From Cacconaster sp964598495 (GTDB lineage: Bacteria > Bacteroidota > Bacteroidia > Bacteroidales > UBA932): a stretch of DNA of 64,000 nt. The stretch covers positions 62,001 through 126,000 of the forward strand of contig CAZRBY010000004.1 of assembly GCA_964598495.1 (NCBI GenBank). Direction: 5' to 3'. The notes under the pieces were generated by a model. The model saw nothing but the letters and a program-made list of their open reading frames with translations. It was not told where the DNA came from and did no database searches. Position numbers and translations under genes: made by a program. Shown here piece by piece: positions 1-9,606 of the stretch (position 1 is the stretch's first letter; each line of letters opens with the position of its first letter).

Positions 1-2
1 TT

Positions 3-578
3 TATGCACAGCATCTTGGAGGTTTTGAGGCAATCGGAATCAATAAAACAGACGAACTTTTCCCTATTATCGCAAGCCAGTATTTCGGTATAGGAGCCGG
101 TATATTTTTCCTAATCGGCCTAATTTCCGCCTCCTATCCGAGTGCGGGAGCGGCGATGACTTCGCTTACTACCTCTTTCTGCGTAGATTTTCTGAAATTC
201 AAGACCCGTACGGATCTTTCGGAGTCACGTAAGGAAAAGATACGCAAATTGGTGCATGCAGGAGTGGCATTCATTTTCCTCTTAATTATCCTGGTGCTAT
301 ATCTTGTAAGCAACGATGCTGTGATAAATCTTGTATACAAACTGGCATCCTACACTTACGGTCCTCTTTTGGGCCTCTTTTTCTTCGGCATTCTTACAAA
401 GTATAAGGTTCGTGACCATGCAGTACCATGGATAGCAATTGCAGCTCCCGTGATTTGCTTTGTTTTCAATGCTGTGGGCAAGAAATACTTCGGATTTGAT
501 CTGGGATTCACACTTTTGATTGTCAACGGTTTACTCACTTTCATAGGAATGTGGCTTTTCAGAGTCAGAAACAGATAA
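3..578 (+). CDS. Sodium:solute symporter family protein, C-terminal part
   Basis: The reading frame is open from the first bases of the window, so the gene is cut at its 5' end; 191 residues remain. The visible part has several hydrophobic membrane segments and the stretch SAGAAMTSLTTSFCVDFL, which I associate with the SSS (sodium:solute symporter) family as found in Bacteroidetes. A charged cytoplasmic loop (residues rich in Lys and Arg, around 230 bp) is followed by three further hydrophobic helices and a short basic tail. Members couple sodium entry to uptake of sugars, amino acids or other small solutes across the inner membrane; the substrate cannot be read from this fragment. The next gene, mqnA, starts 18 bp downstream but has its own promoter-like box, so the two need not be co-transcribed. 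Confidence 0.85.
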   Translation, partial: YAQHLGGFEAIGINKTDELFPIIASQYFGIGAGIFFLIGLISASYPSAGAAMTSLTTSFCVDFLKFKTRTDLSESRKEKIRKLVHAGVAFIFLLIILVLYLVSNDAVINLVYKLASYTYGPLLGLFFFGILTKYKVRDHAVPWIAIAAPVICFVFNAVGKKYFGFDLGFTLLIVNGLLTFIGMWLFRVRNR

Positions 579-584
579 TTTTAT

Positions 585-592
585 TACTTTTG
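585..592 (+). promoter_or_regulatory. Bacteroidetes -7 element TACTTTTG before mqnA
   Basis: TACTTTTG matches the Bacteroidetes -7 consensus TAnnTTTG. It ends only 4 bp before the mqnA ATG, so transcription starting the usual few bases downstream would give a leaderless or nearly leaderless message. No clear TTTG -33 box is seen. Confidence 0.4.
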
Positions 593-596
593 CAGA

Positions 597-1358
597 ATGG
601 TCAGAATTTCAGCAATAAAGTATCTCAATACAATTCCTTTCATCTATGGTCTGGAGAGTTCTCCGATTATGGACGAGATTGTAATGGAGTTTTGCTCTCC
701 TGCAGAGTCAGCCGATAATCTGCTTTCTGACCGTAGCGATGTGGGTATAGTCCCCGTGGCGATTATTCCCTCGCTCACTGATGCCCACATCATATCCGAT
801 TATTGTATCGGCGCCACTGACAAGGTGGCAAGCGTACTTCTCTGTTCCGGTGTTCCGCTAAAAGAGATACGCCATATCAATATGGACGGTGACTCTCGCA
901 CGTCACAGCTTCTGACCAGAGTTCTTTGCCGCGATTACTGGCACATCTATCCGGAATTCTTACAATTTGACTACGAATCGGAGGGGATAAATCCTGCTCT
1001 GAGTTATCTGTTGATAGGGGACAAAGCCCTTGCAGAAAGAGAGCGTTTTGCATATACATACGATCTTGCCCGTGAATGGGTAGACTTCACTGGCAAACCA
1101 TTTGTTTTTGCTTGCTGGACGGCCAATAAGCCGCTGGGGCAAGACTTTGTAAAAAAGTTCAACGAGGCTCTCCGCTATGGGACTGACAATATCGGTGATG
1201 CCATAAAAAAACATTGTCATCAGTTTTCCGAAGAGTATGCTGAAAACTACCTAAAGTCAAACATTTCGTTTGCACTTGACAGCGACAAGCGTGCAGGCCT
1301 TACCGAGTTCTGGAGGGTTGCTTTGGAGAAACTGAACCCCCGAGTCAACTGGTTGTAG
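597..1358 (+). CDS. mqnA: Chorismate dehydratase MqnA (futalosine menaquinone pathway)
   Basis: The 253-residue protein opens with RISAIKYLNTIPFIYGL, the typical start of MqnA, and has the expected length and periplasmic-binding-protein-like fold features (for example SDVGIVPVAIIPSL and the later YDLAREWVDFTGKPFVFACW). MqnA removes water from chorismate to give 3-[(1-carboxyvinyl)oxy]benzoate, the first step of the futalosine route to menaquinone, in the cytoplasm. A second pathway gene, mqnC, lies about 8 kb downstream on the same strand, which supports the assignment; mqnB, mqnD and mqnE are not in the window. The start is the only ATG that fits the family N-terminus. Confidence 0.93.
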   Translation: MVRISAIKYLNTIPFIYGLESSPIMDEIVMEFCSPAESADNLLSDRSDVGIVPVAIIPSLTDAHIISDYCIGATDKVASVLLCSGVPLKEIRHINMDGDSRTSQLLTRVLCRDYWHIYPEFLQFDYESEGINPALSYLLIGDKALAERERFAYTYDLAREWVDFTGKPFVFACWTANKPLGQDFVKKFNEALRYGTDNIGDAIKKHCHQFSEEYAENYLKSNISFALDSDKRAGLTEFWRVALEKLNPRVNWL

Positions 1359-1404
1359 CCCCGTTTTTGTTCACGGAAACATCCACCAGCCAACACTTGA
1401 GACA

Positions 1405-2352
1405 ATGATTGGAATTTTTTACAAATCAAATGACCAGATAGCAACCTCGGATAATACCGACATCTTAAAGAACCTCCTTCAAGAAGATGTTCTCTGGATT
1501 GATCTTTTCGATCCTACCGGTGAGGAAAAACGTTCTGTAGAGCATTTCCTCAATACAAATCTTCAGAGCCGTGCGCAGGCGGAGGAGATTGAGAGTTCAT
1601 CCCGCTATTCCGAAACTCATGATAGCATATTTATCAATACTGACTTCCTTATACCAGGACCGGAAAATTACAGTATGGAGTCGGTATCATTTATCTTAAA
1701 CGATAATACTATTACCTCCATCCGTCAAGTACCCCTGCGCAGCTTTACTGATATTCAGAGGCGCATAATTGCCAATCCTCGCATTTATCCAACAGGTTAC
1801 CATATTTTGATCGGCATTCTGGAAAATAGAATTGACCTCGATGCGGATATGATCGAGTTGATGTCGAAGGAGATTGCTCAGTACAGTAAAAGGGTTAGTC
1901 TGGGTGAAGATGTGGGGGAGGAATTCCTACTGGATATCAACCAACTGCAGGAAAATACCATGATGGTGCGCGAGAACATCGTGGATAAGCAGCGTATGCT
2001 CTCGAGTATTCTCAAGAGCGAAAAATCTCCGGACAGTGTTACCAATAAGCTGAATATCCTTCTAAAAGATGTCTCTTCGCTGATCAATCATACCAACTTC
2101 AGCTTTGAGCGTCTCGAATACCTTCAGAATACGGTGCTTGGTCTTATCAACCTCGAGCAGAATAAAATCATGAAAATATTTACATTGGTATCTCTGCTGC
2201 TGATGCCTCCGACTCTGATTGCGAGCATCTACGGAATGAATATCAAATTGCCACTTATCGGCGGCCTTTGGGATATTCTGCTGCTTGGCGGCCTGATGCT
2301 GACAGTGGTACTTTTTGTAATTTTCATTTTTCGCCGAAGGCGAATGCTTTGA
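1405..2352 (+). CDS. corA: CorA-family magnesium/cobalt transporter
   Basis: The 315-residue protein has a long soluble N-terminal domain with coiled-coil helices (roughly residues 140-240) and two C-terminal membrane helices. The signature GMN motif is at residues 277-279 (SIYGMNIKLPL), immediately after the first helix, and a basic tail (RRRRML) ends the protein, as in CorA. CorA proteins form inner-membrane pentamers that let Mg2+ (and Co2+ or Ni2+) enter. It lies 46 bp after mqnA and 12 bp before a GH5 gene on the same strand. No riboswitch-like leader is apparent. Confidence 0.93.
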   Translation: MIGIFYKSNDQIATSDNTDILKNLLQEDVLWIDLFDPTGEEKRSVEHFLNTNLQSRAQAEEIESSSRYSETHDSIFINTDFLIPGPENYSMESVSFILNDNTITSIRQVPLRSFTDIQRRIIANPRIYPTGYHILIGILENRIDLDADMIELMSKEIAQYSKRVSLGEDVGEEFLLDINQLQENTMMVRENIVDKQRMLSSILKSEKSPDSVTNKLNILLKDVSSLINHTNFSFERLEYLQNTVLGLINLEQNKIMKIFTLVSLLLMPPTLIASIYGMNIKLPLIGGLWDILLLGGLMLTVVLFVIFIFRRRRML

Positions 2353-2364
2353 GCAGGAGAGGCA

Positions 2365-3693
2365 ATGAGACTACCTTTTCATATTTCACGCGCAGCGATA
2401 CTTATCTCGCTTTGCCTGCTGATGGCAACTATCTGCGGCTGTAATTGTACGGAAGAGCGAAGCGGCTACTGGCACGTACGTGAAGGGCAGATATATCCCC
2501 CTGCCTCTTTAGGGACTGAGCCCTACTACTTCATAGGAACAAACTTTTGGTATGGTGTGATACTCGCTTCTGATGGGGAGGGTGGCGATAGGGGGCGACT
2601 TCACCGTGAACTGGATTCCCTCCACGCTATGGGTGTGGATAATCTTAGGATATTGGTAGGTGCTGACGGTCCTGACGGGACCCACTCTAAGGTGGAGCCC
2701 ACGCTACAAAAGGCCCCTGGAGAATATGATGAGACTTTACTTCGTGCGCTGGACTATCTCATGGTGGAGCTTGGCCGGCGAGATATGTCCGCAGTACTCT
2801 ATCTCAACAACGCCTGGGAATGGAGCGGAGGCTTCGGACAATACCTGATGTGGGCAGGAGCTCCACCTTGTCCGATCCCGTTGATTGATGGCGGGGATGC
2901 TTATATGGAGTATATGGTGCGGTTTCAGCGCAACAAAGAGGCAAAAGCACTCTTCAGTCAATATGTTACGGACATAGTCTCGCGCACAAATACCATTACC
3001 GGGCGCCCCTACAGCGAGGATACTGCCATATTCTCGTGGCAAATATGCAACGAACCGCGTCCTTTTTCATTGGGTGATAATAGCAATCGTCTTCTCTTTG
3101 CCGAATGGATCCGGGAGACTGCGCAACTGATCAGAAGCCTTGATCCAAACCATATGATTTCTACCGGTAGTGAAGGTAAATATGGCTGTGAAAGCGATAT
3201 GGCCTTGGTAGAACTCATCCATTCATATCCCGAGATCGACTATATCAATATTCATATCTGGCCTACCAACTGGGGTTGGTCAAGTCGCATTAATCCCAAT
3301 GAGGAAGATTTGGAGCGTTCCATATCTAAGTCTTACGAATATATTGAGGAGCATCTGCCTATAGCCGGACGTTTGGGTAAGCCTATTATCATTGAAGAAT
3401 TCGGATATCCTCGCGATGGATTCAGTTTCTCAAAGGAGAGCACTACGGAACACCGCGATCTCTATTATAGTTTTGTTTTTGAGTTGGTGAAACAATCAAG
3501 ACTTTTGGGAGGAGTTATTGCGGGATGCAATTTTTGGGGCTGGGCAGGCATTGCTGAGCCATCAACAGAACATGATTACTGGCAGAAGGGGGATCCATAC
3601 ACAGCAGACCCTGCGCAGGAGCCGCAGGGTCTGTTTTCGGTATTTAACGGTGATTCCACCGTGGAAATCATTCGCAAATATTCTACAATTTGA
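2365..3693 (+). CDS. GH5-family glycoside hydrolase (mannanase-like) lipoprotein
   Basis: The first ~27 residues form a signal peptide with a Cys-rich end (ICGCNC) that fits a lipoprotein, so the enzyme is probably membrane anchored outside the cytoplasm. The body resembles GH5 subfamily 7 endo-beta-1,4-mannanases: FIGTNFWYG near the start, LDSLHAMGVDNLRIL, the acid/base Glu230 in CNEPRPF and the nucleophile Glu345 in IEEFGYPR, spaced as in clan GH-A barrels. Likely substrate is beta-mannan or a related glycan; this is inferred from family resemblance. A GGAG sequence precedes the ATG. The gene's last 11 bp overlap the convergent end of glnS. Confidence 0.85.
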   Translation: MRLPFHISRAAILISLCLLMATICGCNCTEERSGYWHVREGQIYPPASLGTEPYYFIGTNFWYGVILASDGEGGDRGRLHRELDSLHAMGVDNLRILVGADGPDGTHSKVEPTLQKAPGEYDETLLRALDYLMVELGRRDMSAVLYLNNAWEWSGGFGQYLMWAGAPPCPIPLIDGGDAYMEYMVRFQRNKEAKALFSQYVTDIVSRTNTITGRPYSEDTAIFSWQICNEPRPFSLGDNSNRLLFAEWIRETAQLIRSLDPNHMISTGSEGKYGCESDMALVELIHSYPEIDYINIHIWPTNWGWSSRINPNEEDLERSISKSYEYIEEHLPIAGRLGKPIIIEEFGYPRDGFSFSKESTTEHRDLYYSFVFELVKQSRLLGGVIAGCNFWGWAGIAEPSTEHDYWQKGDPYTADPAQEPQGLFSVFNGDSTVEIIRKYSTI

Positions 3694-5318
3694 AGGAATC
3701 CTTCAGGCCGGTTGATTTGTTGTAGCCCCCGTTTTTTGGATCTTTTATAAAGTATCCGATACGTTCGAACTGTACCGCTATGCCAGAATCGTCCGTAAGA
3801 AGATCGGGCTCGGCAAATGCCTCTTTCACCACCAAAGAATCGGGATTGAGATACTCTCTGTAGTCCTTTCCTTCAGGAATGGAACCCATCTGTTCTTCAG
3901 TGAAGAGTTTGTCGAATAGATTGACGGTAATCTTTTTCGAATTGGTAACCGAAACCCAGTGAATAGTGCCTTTGACAGAGCGCCATTGACCCGCACCCGG
4001 CTTGCTGGTGGGATCGTATGTGCAGTGAATTTCCACAACTTCTCCCGCTTCATTCTTTAAAAAGTCAACACATTTGACGATATAAGAATATTTGAGGCGT
4101 ACTTCACCGTCAGGTTTGAGTCGATGGTACTTTTTTGGAGCTTCCTCCATAAAGTCCTCACTTTCGATGTACATCTCTTTCGTAAATGCTATCTTACGTT
4201 TGGGACCGTCGGGATATTCCGGATTCATCGGGGCTTCAAAAAACTCGACTTTTCCTTCGTCCCAATTATCAATAACCAGTTTTACAGGGTTTATAACTGC
4301 CATATAGCGATTGGAACGACGGTTGAGGTCATCCCTTAGACACCACTCCAGAAGCGAGAGATCTATGACATTGTCACGTTTTGCCACTCCTACCTTATCT
4401 GCAAACATACGGATGCTCTCGGGAGTATATCCTCTGCGGCGCAGCCCACAAATTGTCGGCATGCGTGGGTCATCCCATCCTTCTACGAAATTATTACGTA
4501 CCAGTTCGAGGAGTTTTCGCTTACTCATTACAGTATAGGTGAGGTTGAGGCGAGCAAATTCGTACTGGTGGGAGGGGAATATCTCCAAATTCTCAATAAA
4601 CCAGTCGTAGAGAGGTCNNNNNNNNNNCGAACTCAAGAGTGCATATGGAGTGTGTTATTCTCTCTATCGAGTCACACTGACCGTGAGCATAGTCATACAT
4701 TGGATAGATACACCAAAGGTCGCCTGTTCGGTGGTGCGATGCGTGGATGATACGGTACATAAGAGGGTCGCGCATAAGCATGTTGGGGTGTGCCATATCT
4801 ATTTTTGCGCGGAGTACCTTATCTCCCTCGGCATATTTCCCCTCTCTCATCTCTTCAAAAAGGCGGAGATTTTCCTCAATGGAACGGTTGCGCCAGGGGC
4901 TTTCTACTCCGGGAGTGCTGATTGTGCCGCGTGTTATACGTATTTCTTCCTGTGTTTGATCATCAACATATGCAAGACCTTTTTTGATAAGGAGAATTGC
5001 CCACTGATAGAGTTGTTCGAAATAATCCGATGCGTAAAATTCGTTGGCCCATTCAAATCCAAGCCATTCGATATCCTCCTTTATGGAGTCAACATATTCT
5101 ACGTCCTCTTTGATAGGGTTGGTATCATCAAAACGCAGGTTGGTGCGTCCACCATATTTTTGCGCCAGTCCGAAGTTGAGGCAAATGCTCTTTGCATGGC
5201 CGATATGAAGATATCCGTTAGGTTCCGGAGGGAAACGGGTAATAATTGATTTATGTTTACCGCTGGCCAGGTCGGCCTCGATGATCTCTTCAATAAAATT
5301 AAGATTGCGCTCGGGCAT
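3683..5318 (-). CDS. glnS: Glutaminyl-tRNA synthetase, interrupted by an assembly gap
   Basis: Class I synthetase that charges tRNA-Gln with glutamine. The N-terminal part has RFPPEPNGYLHIGHAKS with the HIGH motif, and the downstream part has TVMSKRKL, the KMSKS-type loop, followed by the anticodon-binding beta barrels; the total is close to the ~550 residues of E. coli GlnRS. Ten N at 4618-4627 interrupt the frame between THSICTLEF and PLYDWF. Homologues have about four residues there, which fits nine missing bases, so the ten-N placeholder rather than a mutation causes the apparent frameshift. Start is the ATG at 5318; the end overlaps the GH5 gene by 11 bp. Confidence 0.95.
4618..4627. other. 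Assembly gap of 10 N inside glnS
   Basis: Ten undetermined bases. The reading frames on the two sides do not match across ten bases but would match across nine. Confidence 0.99.
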
Positions 5319-5385
5319 CTCATCTTTAACAGTTTCTTCCAGAGTGCGAATAAATATAGTGACAGTTATCCTGTGATCCGACTTG

Positions 5386-5393
5386 CAAAAATA
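5386..5393 (-). promoter_or_regulatory. -7 element TATTTTTG upstream of glnS
   Basis: Read on the minus strand this is TATTTTTG followed by C, matching TAnnTTTG(C). It lies about 68 bp upstream of the glnS ATG in the divergent glnS-yicC intergenic region. No convincing -33 box was found. Confidence 0.45.
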
Positions 5394-5436
5394 AGAAAAA
5401 AACGCTTACTTTGATATATTTTATACCTCTTGTGCT

Positions 5437-6312
5437 ATGACACGTTCAATGACAGGTTACGGCAAGGCGGAATGCCTGATCTCAGAAGACAAATATTTGA
5501 TTGAAATCCGCTCTCTCAATGGAAAGAATGCAGACATCACCATAAAGACGCAGGTAATTCCTCGCGAAAAGGAGATTTCGGTACGCCAATATCTCATACA
5601 GCGACTCAATAGAGGCAACATCGACTTGTTTGCCAGCGTAGAGCAAAACGGAGATAATTCAGCCCGCTCCATTAATGCTCAAGTGCTGCTGGGCTATTAT
5701 AAACAGCTCTGTTCGATTCTGGACAACAGCCCTATGGCCGATCTTGATAGAGAGGATCTGCTGCCGGCACTTCTAAAAATGCCTGATGTAGTGGAGTCTA
5801 AGATACCGGAACTTAAAGAAGAGGAGTGGGAAGAGCTTTTTAAGGCGATATGCGGAGCCGCTGATGCACTTGACACATTTCGTCTCAAGGAAGGAGCTGT
5901 TTTACGCGAAGATGTACTCTCGAAAGTTTCCGGAATTGAAGAGTGTTTGGATGAGATAGAGCAATTCGAGCAGGAGAGGATAGAGACCGTAAGGCAGCGC
6001 ATCATCAGTCGTATCGAGGAACTATCACTACATCCGGATCAGGAGCGTCTTGAGCAGGAACTTGTCTTTTATGTTGAAAAACTGGATATAAATGAGGAAA
6101 AGGTGCGTTTGCGCCAGCACTGCAGTTATTTCAAAGGAACTCTTGATAATGAGGAATATCCCGGACGCAAGCTGGGATTCATTGCTCAGGAGATGGGACG
6201 AGAGATCAATACCATCGGATCCAAGGCAAATCATGCCGGGATTCAGAAGCTTGTTGTCATGATGAAGGATGAACTGGAAAAGATCAAAGAACAGTCGCTG
6301 AATATTCTTTAA
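5437..6312 (+). CDS. yicC: YicC-family protein (RNA-cleaving stress protein family)
   Basis: The 291-residue protein begins MTRSMTGYGKAE and contains EIRSLNGKNADI, then ends with the highly conserved C-terminal block EEYPGRKLGFIAQEMGREINTIGSKA, all hallmarks of the YicC/YloC family. Length matches the family. Members are reported to be endoribonucleases; the physiological targets in Bacteroidetes are unknown to me. The middle is rich in charged helices. The gene is divergent from glnS and followed 21 bp later by a tricorn protease gene, so co-transcription with it is possible. The usual neighbour guanylate kinase (gmk) is absent here. Confidence 0.92.
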   Translation: MTRSMTGYGKAECLISEDKYLIEIRSLNGKNADITIKTQVIPREKEISVRQYLIQRLNRGNIDLFASVEQNGDNSARSINAQVLLGYYKQLCSILDNSPMADLDREDLLPALLKMPDVVESKIPELKEEEWEELFKAICGAADALDTFRLKEGAVLREDVLSKVSGIEECLDEIEQFEQERIETVRQRIISRIEELSLHPDQERLEQELVFYVEKLDINEEKVRLRQHCSYFKGTLDNEEYPGRKLGFIAQEMGREINTIGSKANHAGIQKLVVMMKDELEKIKEQSLNIL

Positions 6313-6333
6313 ACTACTTTAATATCATATTTT

Positions 6334-9300
6334 ATGAAAAAACAACTGTTGTCATTATTGATTCTGGCGCTTCCGATCCTATCATCCGCGTCAGATAATC
6401 AGGCCCGTCTGCTGCGTTTCCCTACAATAGGAGGCGGCAAGATCGTGTTCAGTTATGCCGGTGACCTCTACAGCGTGGATGCTGATGGAGGCGCTGCTAC
6501 CAGACTCACCTCACATGTCGGGTATGAGGTATTTCCAAAAATTTCCCCCGATGGCAAAACAATCGTGTTTACAGGCCAGTATGATGGCAATACCGAGGTA
6601 TATTCAATGCCCCTGGATGGTGGAGAACCGGTGAGACTCACTTGGACCGCAACTCTCGACCGAGACGATATGGGCGACCGTATGGGACCAAACAATATTG
6701 TGATGAACTGGACTCCTGATGGCAGCCAGATAATCTTCCGCACCAGGTGGTATACCTTTTCCGGCCTTAGAGGCCGTTTATATAAGGTTTCGGTAAATGG
6801 TGGAGTCCCAGAGCAGATACCATCTACAGAGGGCGGATTCTGCTCTTATTCACCTGACGGCAAATATCTGGCGATGAACAGGATGTTTCGCGAATTCCGC
6901 ACCTGGAAATATTACAAGGGCGGTCAGGCGGATGATATCTGGATTCACAAGGTAGGTACCACCTCTTTGGAAAAAATAACCGATAATCCCTATCAGGACA
7001 TCTTCCCGATGTGGATCGGTAACGAAATTTTCTACCTCTCAGACCGAGATAGGACAATGAATATGTTCGTATACAACACAAAGACAAAAATGACCGAAAA
7101 GGTGACCGATTTCACCGAATATGATATCAAGTTTCCTTCTGCTTCATCCGAATATATTGTCTTCGAAAACGGAGGATATCTCTACAAATTCTCAGTAAAG
7201 AATCGTACCTGCACAAAAGTAAACATTACCCTTGCCAGCGATAACATCTGGTGCCGTACCGAGCTTGGTGATGCATCGAAAAGGATGAGTTCCTATGATC
7301 TCTCACCTGACGGAGAAAGAGTGCTTGTAACCGCACGTGGCGATATTTTCTCACTCCCCGCAAAACAGGGTGTCACCTACAATATCACTCGCTCACCCGG
7401 TTCACACGAGCGCAATGTGTCATGGTCACCTGACGGCAGTACCATCGCTTATCTCTCCGATGCCGACGGCGAATATCAGGTATATACGGCTCCCTCTTCG
7501 GATATGTCTTCAGCAAAGAAAATGACCTCATTCACCTCCGGCTACCTTACCGGACTCCAGTGGTCTCCCGATTCCAAGACCCTTTACTTCAATTCGGATA
7601 AGATGGACAAATATGAGCTGGATCTATCCACAGGCGCACTAAAGCGTATCCTTGTCGGTACACACAGCGGCATCCGCTCATTTACGCTGACTGACGATGG
7701 AAGCTGGGCGGCATATGTAACATCGCTTCCCAACAGAGTCAGCGCGGTATTCCTCTATGAGACTGCTACCGGCAAATCATTCCAAGTGACAGATAGATGG
7801 TATAATTCATCGTCTCCCGTATTTTCGAAGGATGGAAAATACCTCTTCTTCACCTCTTCCAGGAACTTCCGTTCCACCTATTCACGGGTGGAGTGGAATG
7901 CCACCTATTCTGTCAATGACTATGTATTTGTGCTTCCTCTTGCAAAGGAGACTCCCAATCCTGCTGCAGTAAAGTCCGACGAATACACCGCTACCGGAGT
8001 TTCCTCTCCGACTGAAAAGCCCTCTGACAAAAAAGATAGCAAGACACCTCCGGCAGTAAAAATTGATACCGACGGCCTCTATGAGCGTATATCAACTTTG
8101 CCGCTACCCGCAGGCGGATACAATCTTCTCTTCGCCGACGGAGGGAAACTATATTACGTTTCTTACAGCGATATGGGCGGTTCTATGGCAAGAGGAGGCT
8201 CTTCCGGCGTGAAGAGTCTCGATCTCAAGACCATGAAGTCAAGTGACGCATTCCAGGGCACCCCCGTCAGTTATACTTCAGACTTTAAGAAAGTTCTCGT
8301 CAGAGATGCAGGTAAACTCTATGTAATAAATACCACCGGTTCTGGTAAACTCGGTGATCCCGTTCCTACTTCCGATATGGAGATTCTTATCAATCGCCAG
8401 GAGGAATGGAAGCAGATATTTGATGAAAGCTGGCGTATTACAAGAGATGGGTTCTATGTGGAGAATATGCACGGTGTGGACTGGCAGAAGATTCACAGCA
8501 AATATGTTCAACTCCTTCCTTATGTAAAACACCGCCATGACCTGAGTTACATCATCGGTGAGATGATAGGAGAGCTCAATGTCGGTCACGCCTATATCAA
8601 TTCAGGAGATGAACCTGAAGTGCCCCGTACCAAGATGGGCCTTCTCGGAGCAGAGTTCGCGAAGGACAAATCAGGCGCATTTAAAATCACAAAGATTTTC
8701 AAAGGCACCAATTGGGATGAGGCTTTTCGCAGTCCTCTTGCGGAGAGTGATGCGAGAGTTGGCGAATATGTGCTCTCGGTAAACGGCATTTCCTGCAGCG
8801 GATTGGATAATATCTACAGGGCGCTTGTAGGGAAGGCAGACAAAGTGGTAGCACTTGTAATTTCTCCCGATGCCAAAGGAACCAACCCCCGCACCATTTA
8901 TGTCAAAACAGTTTCCAACGAAAGCAGATTGGCCTATTATGAATGGGTGCAGACCAACATTGAAAAAGTTGAAAAGGCTTCCAACGGAGAAATAGGCTAT
9001 ATCCATATACCCGATATGAGCACCGCAGGTCTGGATGTGTTTACCAAACTCTTCTACACACAACTTGACAAGAAGGCGCTCATAATAGATGATCGGATGA
9101 ATGGAGGTGGAAATGTTTCTCCTATGATTCTGGAACGTCTTCAGAGAGTAGTATACAGGATGAGTATGTCTCGTAATGGCGGAGAGCCCAATACAATACC
9201 CAATGAAGCACATTATGGTCCTAAAGTATGTCTGATTGACAAGTATTCATCATCGGACGGCGATCTTTTCCCGTACGGATTTAAAACTCTCGGTCTCGGA

Positions 9301-9588
9301 AAGGTCATAGGTATGCGTTCTTGGGGCGGTATTGTTGGCATTTCCGGCTCCAAGCCCTTCATAGATGGACAGGATATGCGTACACCATTCTTCACTTCCT
9401 ACTCGTCGGAGACGGGAGAGTGGATTATTGAGGGATATGGGGTGGACCCCGACATAGTTGTAGACATCAATCCTTTCGAGGATTATCTCGGCAAAGATGC
9501 GCAGCTTGATAAGGCAATTGAGGTTCTTAAAGAAGAACTCAAGACTTTCAAGCCGCTACCTGGCATTCCGGCTGATCCTATACGATAG
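6334..9588 (+). CDS. Tricorn-type protease (S41), secreted
   Basis: The 1084-residue protein starts with a signal peptide ending near SSASDNQ, then has many WD40-like beta-propeller repeats of the PDGxxI or SPDGKxL type (about residues 25-550), a low-complexity Pro/Lys linker (~550-575), a PDZ-like region after residue ~770 and a C-terminal S41 serine peptidase core. Catalytic residues align with the archaeal tricorn protease: His752 in VGHAYI, nucleophile Ser974 followed by Asp975 in SSSDGDLFPY, and Glu1033 in IIEGYGVDPD. Tricorn homologues degrade oligopeptides; with a signal peptide this one would act in the periplasm. It lies 21 bp after yicC and 18 bp before mqnC. Confidence 0.93.
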   Translation: MKKQLLSLLILALPILSSASDNQARLLRFPTIGGGKIVFSYAGDLYSVDADGGAATRLTSHVGYEVFPKISPDGKTIVFTGQYDGNTEVYSMPLDGGEPVRLTWTATLDRDDMGDRMGPNNIVMNWTPDGSQIIFRTRWYTFSGLRGRLYKVSVNGGVPEQIPSTEGGFCSYSPDGKYLAMNRMFREFRTWKYYKGGQADDIWIHKVGTTSLEKITDNPYQDIFPMWIGNEIFYLSDRDRTMNMFVYNTKTKMTEKVTDFTEYDIKFPSASSEYIVFENGGYLYKFSVKNRTCTKVNITLASDNIWCRTELGDASKRMSSYDLSPDGERVLVTARGDIFSLPAKQGVTYNITRSPGSHERNVSWSPDGSTIAYLSDADGEYQVYTAPSSDMSSAKKMTSFTSGYLTGLQWSPDSKTLYFNSDKMDKYELDLSTGALKRILVGTHSGIRSFTLTDDGSWAAYVTSLPNRVSAVFLYETATGKSFQVTDRWYNSSSPVFSKDGKYLFFTSSRNFRSTYSRVEWNATYSVNDYVFVLPLAKETPNPAAVKSDEYTATGVSSPTEKPSDKKDSKTPPAVKIDTDGLYERISTLPLPAGGYNLLFADGGKLYYVSYSDMGGSMARGGSSGVKSLDLKTMKSSDAFQGTPVSYTSDFKKVLVRDAGKLYVINTTGSGKLGDPVPTSDMEILINRQEEWKQIFDESWRITRDGFYVENMHGVDWQKIHSKYVQLLPYVKHRHDLSYIIGEMIGELNVGHAYINSGDEPEVPRTKMGLLGAEFAKDKSGAFKITKIFKGTNWDEAFRSPLAESDARVGEYVLSVNGISCSGLDNIYRALVGKADKVVALVISPDAKGTNPRTIYVKTVSNESRLAYYEWVQTNIEKVEKASNGEIGYIHIPDMSTAGLDVFTKLFYTQLDKKALIIDDRMNGGGNVSPMILERLQRVVYRMSMSRNGGEPNTIPNEAHYGPKVCLIDKYSSSDGDLFPYGFKTLGLGKVIGMRSWGGIVGISGSKPFIDGQDMRTPFFTSYSSETGEWIIEGYGVDPDIVVDINPFEDYLGKDAQLDKAIEVLKEELKTFKPLPGIPADPIR

Positions 9589-9606
9589 TATTCCGGCCTC
9601 TTTGCA

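Noticed and set aside
4650..5249. 199-residue plus-strand frame opposite glnS
   Set aside because: It is the antisense of conserved glnS codons, has no known motif, and no promoter or start signal of its own.
8671..9213. 180-residue minus-strand frame within the tricorn gene
   Set aside because: Antisense of the conserved S41 peptidase domain and without a recognisable product.
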